Shown here: piece by piece, positions 50,201 through 56,551 of the stretch
How the letters are laid out: each line of letters begins with the position of its first letter
Numbering within the stretch: position 1 is the stretch's first letter
Assembly: GCF_003234265.2 (NCBI RefSeq)
Contig: NZ_CP126256.1
Coordinates: 682,001 to 746,000 of the forward strand
Direction of reading: 5' to 3'
DNA: 64,000 nucleotides
Origin: Curtobacterium sp. MCSS17_015
Lineage (GTDB): Bacteria > Actinomycetota > Actinomycetes > Actinomycetales > Microbacteriaceae
Notes under the pieces: model-generated
What the model was told of the DNA's origin: nothing
The model's input: the letters and a program-made list of their open reading frames with translations, nothing else
Databases searched by the model: none
Made by a program: the position numbers and the translations under genes

Positions 50201-52702
50201 GCCGCCGGACGACTCGTCGCCACGCAGGACGTCCGGTCCGGGCAGCGACGCTTCCGGTACGACGCCGCCGGACAGCTCGTCGAGGCCGTCGACGGACTCG
50301 GCGGGGTGACCCGGTTCGACCACGACCTCCGTGGGCGCGTGACGAGCGTCACCGACCCGCTCGGCGGCGTCACCCGGTACGAGTACGACCAGGCCGACCG
50401 GGTGGTGGCCGTGTCGGACCCGCTCGGCCGCAGGTCGACGGCGTCCTACGACGCGGCCGGTCGACAGACCGGGCAGACCGACCCCGACGGGCACACCACC
50501 ACGTGGACGTTCGAGGACGGCGGTCGGCAGACCACCGTGGCGGTGGACGGTCGCACGGTGTCCGAGGTGCGCGTCGACCGGGCGGCTCGGAGCATCGTGG
50601 TCACGGACCACAGCGGTGGTGCCGGTCGCGCGTTCGACCACGAACTCCGGTACGACCGGCGTGGGCTGCTCGTCTCGCGGAGCCGGGGGGACCGCGCCGT
50701 CGTCTGGGAGTACGACGCCGACGGCCGCAGGACCGCCCGGACCGACCCCGACGGCACCCGGACGGTGTACCGCCGCGACGCAGCCGGCCGGGTCGTCGCC
50801 GTCCAGCGGGCCGACCTGCCCGACGTCTCGTTCGTCCTCGACCCGGTCGGCCGACCGGTGCAGGCAGCGGCGGGCGACGTCGTGCACGCCTGGAGCTGGG
50901 AGCGCGGCCGGCTCGTCACGCACACCACCACGACGACCGACGGCGTCGAGGTCGCTCGCGTCGAACACGACGCCGAGGACCGGATCCGCGCGGTCGTGTA
51001 CGGGGACGGCACGACCTCGTACACGCACGACGCCGCCGGACAGCTCGTCCGCGCCGAGCGTCCCGACGGCAGCGTCTCCACCTGGGAGTACGACGCCGCC
51101 GGACGACTCGTCGCGGAGCGCTCCGGCGACACCTCCCTGCGCCACGAGCACGACGCCGCCGGGCAGCTCGTCGCGAGCACCGACGTCGCGACCGGCGCAC
51201 GGGTGGAGTACGTCTCCGACGGGCTCGGGCGACGGGCCCGACGGACCGCCGCCGACGGCTCGACGACCGAGTACGCGTGGGACGACCTCGGGTACCTCGC
51301 CGGCGTGGTCGAGCGGGACGCGACGTACGTCGAGACCGGCGGGCACCGTATCCGGGTGGACGTCCTCGGCGAACCGCTCGAGGTCGACGGTGCCGAGACC
51401 TGGTGGGACAGCGCCGCCCCGCTCCCGTCGCTGACGTCGATCGGCGGCACGGCGGTCCTGGGTCTGGCGGGTGGCATCACCGCGGTCGGGGGCACGTGGG
51501 CTGCTCCGTCGTGGCGACCGGGTCGGGCGACGGACCTCGCCGACCCGTGGCGTGCGTCCGGAGCGACGGCCGGTCCCGGGGCGACGGGCGCGGCCGACGC
51601 GCCCCCGGGCCTCCCTGCCGGTGTCGGCCTGAGCGTCACGGGCGGTCTGGCGATCGCCGGGCTCGAGTGGCTCGGCGCCCGCGTGTACGACCCGGTGGCG
51701 CGCGGCTTCCTGTCCGTCGACCCGCTGCCGCCTGTGATCGGGACGGCGTGGGCCGCGAACCCCTACGCGTACGCGGGGAACGACCCGCTGCACGCGGCCG
51801 ACCCGCTCGGGCTCCGGCCGGCGACGGACGCGGACCTGCAGGCGTACCAGGCGGAGCACGGCAGCCACTGGGAGTACGTGGCCGCCGGGGTCGTCGGCGC
51901 GATCGGCGTCGGCATCGGCGTGGCGCTGCTGTTCACCGGGGTGGGGGGACCCGCGGGCATCGCGCTCATGGCGGCGTCGGGCGCGATGGTCAGCGGAGCG
52001 ATCTCGACGGCGTCCCAGAAGGCCACCAAGGGCACGGTCGACTGGGGGCAGGTCGCGGTGGACACCGCAGTGGGCGGGATCACCGGTGCCGTCGGCGGCG
52101 GCGGGATGATGGTCGCGAGCCGGGCGGCGGCAGCAGCGTCGTCGACCAGCCGCTTGGCGGGTGCCGCGGCCGTCAACGCCTCGGTCAACGGTGCTGTCGG
52201 AGCCACGAGCAGCGGCGTCTCGTACGCCGTGAACCACGAGGGGGAGTGGAACAACCGTGACTTCCTCGCGCACGTGGCGGGTGGTGGCGCGAGTTCCGCG
52301 CTCGGCAGCATGGCGGGGCCGGCCGGGGGGACCTTCGCGCAGCGCTTCGGGCAGACGACCACCTCGGTGACCGCTCGCGTCGCGACGCTCGGGTTCGGCG
52401 GCGGGAGCAGCGTCATCGGCGGCGCCGCGGACAACCTCATCGCAGGCAAGCCCACGTCGGTGTCCGACGTCCTGTGGAACACCGGCACGGGCGTCGTCGG
52501 AGCGTCCGTACCGGGCGGGCAGTCTCCGAGCGCGTCGCTCAACCAGATGGCGCAGACGAACATCCGGACCTTCGAAGGCGTCTTCAGCGGGTCGACCAAC
52601 GCAGTTCGGCTGTGGCAGTCCGCGGGTGTCGGCGGCAGCCTCGGGGTCGGGACGGACGCGGCGCAGTCGTGGCTGAAGGACCAGGGGGTCTACCCTCAGT
52701 GA
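47255..52702 (+). CDS. Rhs/YD-repeat polymorphic toxin
   Basis: A 1815-residue toxin. Residues 1 to about 105 form a WXG-like helical region (ADLHGAEPLEFDNGTADALI), suiting type VII export with the WXG100 partner. After a Gly linker and a helical domain comes the DUF6531-like entry YSMDPINTSTGNFLESELDL (about 285), then a long series of YD repeats (YDAAGQLV, YDADGRVV) to about 1440, and the Rhs core GARVYDPVARGFLSVDPLPP to DPLGLRP (about 1475-1520). The last 295 residues are Gly/Ala-rich with membrane-like stretches (VAAGVVGAIGVGIGVALLFT) and VDWGQVAVD; no catalytic motif is seen. A pore-forming or membrane-acting tip is inferred. Confidence 0.88.
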   Translation: MADLHGAEPLEFDNGTADALIAELTSSADSIDGQAGSRSSYVSTAAQEFRGHFADLFGQNASTAASDATRLTGTLREVAGWVRTLKTAAEQENARRKRARDWQAEHDSRNWFEQGHDWLFGEDKPPTEEAEPAPVFHASTPPTTARQTPTPGSGGGGGGGTSSARPDDLRSFATGSSSLNGQLSGRGSALRGKLDDFASRCKWGSISAHGVATAIDKWLEANETDVSWANTVASAFEAAGGSGSVSTVSDVALAAALQGAGVSAERSGLTIEPPQAFGAVPTTGYSMDPINTSTGNFLESELDLGFAGASESLRLTRMYNSLDDRSGLFGPGWASVLETRLDVDDEGVSLTQADGRVLRFPRDGDGWATAVEEYLRLTREDDRLVVRDSTGAWWAFSPAGTWLAAGSGPGTTMTVERDADGALTRLAHERGRWIDVETLDGRVVVARASDGRRVEYAYDEAGRLTHVHGATGTRTYEWGDAGLVVAVVDEDGVVEARNTYDERRRVVEQVSPHGRTVRFAYLPGRVTVVSDPDGGRSNTWISDAKGRLVGVVDTDDARQSMQYDARGRLVSVTDRSGAVTVHAVDARGRRTRTVTPSGADITYGYDERDRVTTVVTETGSVVTYEYVGDDRDPSVVVDPEGGRSELTWERGLLRRAVDPTGVVVELEHDEHGELVATRNALGDVMRVERDPAGRPTAVVMPSGARTEYRYDQAGRVTSRRDADGAVWSFEHEGTRLVATTDPTGARTTYGYGTNGEFERTTDPLGRTTSRTFDDLGNLAALDLPDGGHWTFVHDPLSRLRETVDPAGQVWRRDHDRNGDLTGVTDPTGQRVEGTTDLSTGVATLRDAFGTTTVRSDQYGRPVEVASADGTAELVTYDRCGRPVELVDGEGGLTRLERDLAGRVTAVVEPSGARTTYEYDACGRPVASTDSLGARTELGYDADGRVVTRTLPTGDVERTAYDAVGRPVSRTTPGAGTSRWRWDAAGRLVATQDVRSGQRRFRYDAAGQLVEAVDGLGGVTRFDHDLRGRVTSVTDPLGGVTRYEYDQADRVVAVSDPLGRRSTASYDAAGRQTGQTDPDGHTTTWTFEDGGRQTTVAVDGRTVSEVRVDRAARSIVVTDHSGGAGRAFDHELRYDRRGLLVSRSRGDRAVVWEYDADGRRTARTDPDGTRTVYRRDAAGRVVAVQRADLPDVSFVLDPVGRPVQAAAGDVVHAWSWERGRLVTHTTTTTDGVEVARVEHDAEDRIRAVVYGDGTTSYTHDAAGQLVRAERPDGSVSTWEYDAAGRLVAERSGDTSLRHEHDAAGQLVASTDVATGARVEYVSDGLGRRARRTAADGSTTEYAWDDLGYLAGVVERDATYVETGGHRIRVDVLGEPLEVDGAETWWDSAAPLPSLTSIGGTAVLGLAGGITAVGGTWAAPSWRPGRATDLADPWRASGATAGPGATGAADAPPGLPAGVGLSVTGGLAIAGLEWLGARVYDPVARGFLSVDPLPPVIGTAWAANPYAYAGNDPLHAADPLGLRPATDADLQAYQAEHGSHWEYVAAGVVGAIGVGIGVALLFTGVGGPAGIALMAASGAMVSGAISTASQKATKGTVDWGQVAVDTAVGGITGAVGGGGMMVASRAAAAASSTSRLAGAAAVNASVNGAVGATSSGVSYAVNHEGEWNNRDFLAHVAGGGASSALGSMAGPAGGTFAQRFGQTTTSVTARVATLGFGGGSSVIGGAADNLIAGKPTSVSDVLWNTGTGVVGASVPGGQSPSASLNQMAQTNIRTFEGVFSGSTNAVRLWQSAGVGGSLGVGTDAAQSWLKDQGVYPQ
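52691..52696 (+). promoter_or_regulatory. possible internal leaderless promoter for the immunity gene
   Basis: TACCCT inside the last codons of rhs, eight bases before the ATG at 52705. It could allow immunity expression without the toxin. Confidence 0.4.
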
Positions 52703-52704
52703 CC

Positions 52705-53067
52705 ATGACGAAGGAGTGGCGAGGCCAGCGACAGCACCCCGTCACGCTGATCGCCGCCGTGGTCGGAGCGGGCGTCGGACTCCTCGTGCCGCTCATGGTC
52801 GTCGGGGACCAGGCCGGACGGGCCGCACCGTACCTGGCGGTCGGCTTCGTCGGGGGGCTGTTGCTCGGGGTCGTGGCGTTCTCCCTGCTCCGGCCGGGGT
52901 GGTCGGGACTCGTGCTCGTCGCGGCCATGTTCGCTGCCATGTTCCTGTTCAACCGGGTGCTCGACGGGTGGAGCGTGGCGCTGCCACCGTGGATCCTCGC
53001 CAGCTTCGCCGGGTCGGTCTTCGGTGCGCATCTCCGATGGCTGGCTGAGCGCAGGCGCCGGACCTGA
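52705..53067 (+). CDS. membrane protein, candidate Rhs immunity protein
   Basis: A 120-residue integral membrane protein starting two bases after the Rhs stop. Four membrane helices are likely: TLIAAVVGAGVGLLVPLMVV, YLAVGFVGGLLLGVVAFSLL, GLVLVAAMFAAMFLFNRVLD and PPWILASFAGSVFGAHLRWL. Direct position after a polymorphic toxin, and membrane location matching the membrane-like toxin tip, make immunity the best guess. A TACCCT box lies eight bases upstream. A partial second copy follows. Family not recognised. Confidence 0.65.
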   Translation: MTKEWRGQRQHPVTLIAAVVGAGVGLLVPLMVVGDQAGRAAPYLAVGFVGGLLLGVVAFSLLRPGWSGLVLVAAMFAAMFLFNRVLDGWSVALPPWILASFAGSVFGAHLRWLAERRRRT

Positions 53068-53287
53068 GTTCGTCGCGGGTCTCGTGTGGACGGGCGCCTT
53101 CGCCGTGTTCCGCCCGGCGACGGCGTCGCTGCTCCTCGTCGTGGGGATCGTCGGCGCGGTGTTCCTGTTCACCCGCGTCCTCGACGGGTGGGACGCCGCT
53201 CTGCTGCCGTGGATCATGTGCAGCTTCGCGGGCTCGGTGTTCGGAGCACACGTGCGCTGGCTCGTCAACGGTCGCGCACCGCGGTGA
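53024..53287 (+). pseudogene. truncated second copy of the membrane immunity gene
   Basis: An 87-codon frame whose last about 58 residues match the previous gene: VFLFTRVLDGWDAALLPWIM and CSFAGSVFGAHVRWLVNGR against MFLFNRVLDGWSVALPPWIL and ASFAGSVFGAHLRWLAERR. The first half (helices 1 and part of 2) is missing. The ATG at 53024 lies inside the end of the first copy in another frame; a GTG at 53084 is an alternative start. It may be a decayed duplicate or still made as a two-helix protein. Confidence 0.55.
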
Positions 53288-53422
53288 CCGACGCCGCACG
53301 ATCCTCGCGCGTGCGCGTGCGCGTGGTCACGCCGTGGCCCTGGTCGCTGCTGCTTGCCGGTCCGTCGTGGGCATCGCGGTCCCGGTGGGCATCCCCGGGG
53401 CCTCGTGGCCGCTGAGCCGCGG

Positions 53423-53842
53423 TCAGCGAGGGAGCGCGTGGACCCACTCGCGGAACGACTCCAGCGCCTCGCCCTGCAGCTGGACCGTCGGCGGCGTCTC
53501 CAGCGGGTCGACGAGCAGCGTCAGGCTCTCGGCGGGAGCGTGCCGGAGCCATCGCCCGGCGGGGGAGTCGTCGGCAGCGTCGTCCGGCCACATGAGGAAG
53601 GCGATCGGCGGCTGGTTGACGTTCTCGGCGGTGTTCAGGTCGTGGTCGACGAGCTGCTGGACCTCGCGCACCGCGAACACCGGTGAGACCGATCCGTCGA
53701 AGAGCATGACGCCGGGGATGGTCTTGCCTTTGCGGCCGATGGGCAACGGCACGCACCGGGCGGTGACGGCGTCGGACCGCCAGGGTTCCAGCGACCCGAG
53801 ATCGACCGGTTCCGCGTTCTGTCGTGCTCGCCCGAACAGCAT
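53423..53842 (-). CDS. hypothetical protein, 139 residues
   Basis: A soluble protein of no family I recognise (LFGRARQNAEPVDLGSLEPW, VMLFDGSVSPVFAVREVQQL, ESFREWVHALPR). It is mixed alpha/beta and convergent with the Rhs locus. TAGACT lies six bases before the ATG, a leaderless start. Perhaps an ordinary housekeeping gene rather than part of the toxin locus. Confidence 0.6.
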   Translation of the reverse strand: MLFGRARQNAEPVDLGSLEPWRSDAVTARCVPLPIGRKGKTIPGVMLFDGSVSPVFAVREVQQLVDHDLNTAENVNQPPIAFLMWPDDAADDSPAGRWLRHAPAESLTLLVDPLETPPTVQLQGEALESFREWVHALPR

Positions 53843-53848
53843 GTGCCG

Positions 53849-53854
53849 AGTCTA
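53849..53854 (-). promoter_or_regulatory. leaderless -10 box for the 139-residue gene
   Basis: TAGACT on the minus strand, six bases before the ATG at 53842. Confidence 0.55.
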
Positions 53855-53914
53855 GGCCTGGGATCCGGGGCGGGACGGGGAGCGGGACGCGCGTCCCCAG
53901 ATCGGGGCGTGGTG

Positions 53915-53978
53915 CTGACAGTGGTCGCCTGGCTGCGGTAGACAAGACAGCACGCCGACGTCGCCAGGGAGCGACGTC
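53915..53978 (+). promoter_or_regulatory. promoter and leader stem-loop of the second polysaccharide operon
   Basis: CTGACA (53915-53920), an 18-base spacer and TAGACA (53939-53944) suggest a promoter. Downstream, GACGTCGC (53957-53964) and GCGACGTC (53971-53978) form a perfect 8-bp hairpin at the very start of the roughly 170-base leader. Confidence 0.45.
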
Positions 53979-54084
53979 GCGCGGAGGGGAGCGACCGACG
54001 GGACCCGGGACCGCCGCCGACCCCGCTGCCACTCCCGTGCTCGGCAACCGCGCGCACGGGGCTTCGGGATCAGGAGGGGACGCC

Positions 54085-54123
54085 GTGCACAGCTTCCACG
54101 GTTCACCGGGGGCACGCCGATGA
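54085..54123 (+). CDS. 12-residue leader peptide coupled to the glycosyltransferase
   Basis: GTG at 54085 has a perfect AGGAGG (54072-54077) seven bases upstream and reads MHSFHGSPGARR before TGA. That TGA overlaps the glycosyltransferase ATG as ATGA. The glycosyltransferase itself lacks a good ribosome site, so its translation probably depends on ribosomes finishing this peptide. No amino-acid run typical of attenuators apart from two His. Confidence 0.6.
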   Translation: MHSFHGSPGARR

Positions 54124-56144
54124 CGGCGGTCGAGGTCGGGCGCCAGGACCGGCGACGACTCGAGGTCGGCACCCCTCGCCGCCGGCTCGTCGCCGTCCGG
54201 ACCGTCGCCGTGCTCGCGGCCGTCTCCGGTATCAACTACATCGCGTGGCGGTGGGTGGCCTCGGTGAACTGGCACTCGTGGTGGATCGCCGTGCCGTTGA
54301 TCCTCGCCGAGACGTACAGCGTCATCGACTCGGTGCTCTTCGCCTTCGGGGCGTGGAAGCTCCGGGAACGCGGCGAGCCACCGACCCCGCCGAAGGACCC
54401 GGTCACCGTCGACGTCTTCATCACGACGTACAACGAGCCGATCGACCTCGTCATGCGCACCGCGCGTGCAGCGAAGGCGATCCGCCACCCGCACGAGACG
54501 TGGATCCTCGACGACGGCAACCGTCCGGAGATGCGTGCCGCGGCGGAGGCCGAGGGGCTCGGCGTCATCACGCGCGGCAAGGACTGGGTGGACCGCCCAC
54601 GTCACGCCAAGGCCGGCAACCTCAACAACGCGCTGCTCGCCACGCAGGGCGAGTTCCTGCTCATCCTCGACGCCGACCAGGTGCCGGACCCTGCCATCCT
54701 CGACCGGACGCTCGGGTACTTCAAGGACGAGCGCATGGCGCTCGTGCAGACCCCGCAGTGGTTCGAGAACGTCCCGGAGTCCGACCCGCTCGGCAGCCAG
54801 GCGCCGCTGTTCTACGGGCCGATCCAGCAGTCGAAGGACGGCTGGAACGCGGCGTTCTTCTGCGGGTCCAACGCGATCCTCCGGCGGGAGGCCCTCATGC
54901 AGCTCGGCATCACGCGGTACGTCCGCGAGGTCGAGACGAGCGTGCAGCGCACGGTCAAGACCGCGAAGAAGCTCCTCGCCCGCGCGCGCGAGACCGAGAC
55001 CGACCCCCGCGTGCTCACCGCTCTCGACGACGCGGAGATCGTCGTCGACCAGGCGCGGGCGGACATCGCGGCGGGCGAGCCGCTCGGCGACGTCACCTAC
55101 CGGTTCCAGCGGGGCATCGACGCGATCGCGTTCCGGTTCGCCGCGGCGGACCTCGACGCAGTCCGCGCCGAACTGCAGGAACTCGCGGCGATGTCGACCG
55201 ACGCCAACACCTTCGCGGGTCTCGACGACGCCGCGCTGGACGTGCTCGGGCAGCGCGACGCGTCGCCGGTGGCGGCGATCGAGGCGATCGCCGTGCTGAC
55301 CCGCGCGCTCGACGTGAACCGTGACGACGAGGCGCAGCCGATCATGCCGCTGGCGACGATCTCGGTGACCGAGGACATGGCGACCGCCATGCGCCTGCAC
55401 GGTCTCGGCTGGAAGTCGGCGTACCACGACGAGATCCTCGCGAAGGGCCTGGCACCCGAGGACCTCCAGACGATGCTCGTGCAGCGGCTCCGCTGGGCGC
55501 AGGGCACCATGCAGGTGTTCTTCCGCGAGAACCCGCTCGTGCAGAAGGGCCTGTCGTTCGGGCAGCGCCTCATGTACTTCTCGACGATGTGGAGCTACCT
55601 GTCGGGTTTCGCCGCGGTCGTCTACATCGCCGCACCGGTCCTCTGCCTGTCCTTCGGCGTGGTGCCGGTCCAGGCGTACAGCGTCGACTTCTTCGCCCGG
55701 CTCATCCCGTTCCTGGTGCTCAACCAGTTGCTGTTCTGGGTGGTGGCCGCGGGCAGACCGACCTGGCGTGGGCAGCAGTACTCCCTCGCGCTGTTCCCGG
55801 TGTGGATCGAATCGGTGACGAGTGCGTTCGAGAACGTCTTCCGCGGCAAGCCCCTCGGCTTCCGTGTGACGCCGAAGGTGCGCGACGAGTCCGAGGCGCG
55901 ACCGCGGTGGGACCTGGTCAAGCCGCAGCTCATCGCGATGGGGGCGCTGGTCGCCGCACTCGTGATCATCGGGATCCGCTACCTGGCCGGGCAGGCCGAG
56001 GGCATCGCGCCGCTCGTCAACACCGCCTGGGTCGTCTTCGACCTGTTCATCTTCAGCATCGTCATCCGTGCGGTGCGCTACCGCGGGCCCGAGGCCGAGA
56101 TGCCCCTGGCCCACGAATCGACCACGGTCGGAGGACCCCTGTGA
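54120..56144 (+). CDS. cellulose-synthase-like membrane glycosyltransferase (GT2) with inserted helical domain
   Basis: A 674-residue processive GT2. Two N-terminal membrane helices, then D in WILDDGN (about 127), DADQVPD (about 184), GSNAILRREAL (about 250), TED (about 416) and QRLRW (about 456), followed by helices to about 655. In BcsA-like synthases the GS...RR and TED motifs are about 18 residues apart; here about 165 lie between, a largely helical charged insert (QRTVKTAKKLLARARETETD onward). No PilZ domain. It starts by coupling to a 12-codon leader peptide and overlaps the next gene by GTGA. Likely builds a beta-linked glucan or mannan; the polymer is not known. Confidence 0.85.
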   Translation: MTAVEVGRQDRRRLEVGTPRRRLVAVRTVAVLAAVSGINYIAWRWVASVNWHSWWIAVPLILAETYSVIDSVLFAFGAWKLRERGEPPTPPKDPVTVDVFITTYNEPIDLVMRTARAAKAIRHPHETWILDDGNRPEMRAAAEAEGLGVITRGKDWVDRPRHAKAGNLNNALLATQGEFLLILDADQVPDPAILDRTLGYFKDERMALVQTPQWFENVPESDPLGSQAPLFYGPIQQSKDGWNAAFFCGSNAILRREALMQLGITRYVREVETSVQRTVKTAKKLLARARETETDPRVLTALDDAEIVVDQARADIAAGEPLGDVTYRFQRGIDAIAFRFAAADLDAVRAELQELAAMSTDANTFAGLDDAALDVLGQRDASPVAAIEAIAVLTRALDVNRDDEAQPIMPLATISVTEDMATAMRLHGLGWKSAYHDEILAKGLAPEDLQTMLVQRLRWAQGTMQVFFRENPLVQKGLSFGQRLMYFSTMWSYLSGFAAVVYIAAPVLCLSFGVVPVQAYSVDFFARLIPFLVLNQLLFWVVAAGRPTWRGQQYSLALFPVWIESVTSAFENVFRGKPLGFRVTPKVRDESEARPRWDLVKPQLIAMGALVAALVIIGIRYLAGQAEGIAPLVNTAWVVFDLFIFSIVIRAVRYRGPEAEMPLAHESTTVGGPL

Positions 56145-56551
56145 ACGTGCACGCCAGCATCGACGTCCCCGCGGTCCCGGCGTCCCTCGACACCGTGCAG
56201 GACACGTTCGGGTCGTGGTGGGAGGGCCTGGCGATCGACGACGCCTCGCTGCGGTTCCGGTTCGAGACCGCGCTCGTCGAGATCGCGGCCAACGTGATCG
56301 AGCACACGCGCCGGTCGGACGTCGGCCAGGGCCGTCGGTTCCTGCTCGACCTCGGCACGGACGGCGACGACCTCGTCGCGGTCCTGTCCGACAACGGCAT
56401 GCCGGTCGACATCGACCTCAGCGAGGTCACCATGGCGGACCCGGAGGACGAAGGAGGCCGCGGGCTCGCCCTGGCCATCGCCGCCCTCGACCACCTCGAG
56501 CACAGTCACCAGGGTGGCCGCAACGTCTGGACGCTGGTGTGCGCTCGTTGA
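56141..56551 (+). CDS. RsbW-like ATP-binding (HATPase) protein
   Basis: A 136-residue GHKL ATPase domain without a histidine. N box FETALVEIAANVIEHT, G1 VLSDNGMPVDID and G2 EGGRGLALA match anti-sigma-factor kinases of the RsbW/SpoIIAB type. It overlaps both neighbours and has no STAS partner or sigma factor nearby. In this operon it may control the synthase by partner switching or phosphorylation, inferred from position alone. Confidence 0.85.
   Translation: MNVHASIDVPAVPASLDTVQDTFGSWWEGLAIDDASLRFRFETALVEIAANVIEHTRRSDVGQGRRFLLDLGTDGDDLVAVLSDNGMPVDIDLSEVTMADPEDEGGRGLALAIAALDHLEHSHQGGRNVWTLVCAR

Noticed and set aside
49043..52273. Very long open frame of 1076 codons on the minus strand inside the Rhs gene
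   Set aside because: It is the antisense shadow of a high-GC repeat gene: composition is extreme in Arg, Gly, Val and Asp, and no domain is visible, while the plus strand has clear YD repeats.
47255..52702. Treating the Rhs repeats as a recombined mobile element
   Set aside because: The frame is open from start to stop with standard YD repeats and a complete core; no insertion sequence ends or target duplications were seen.
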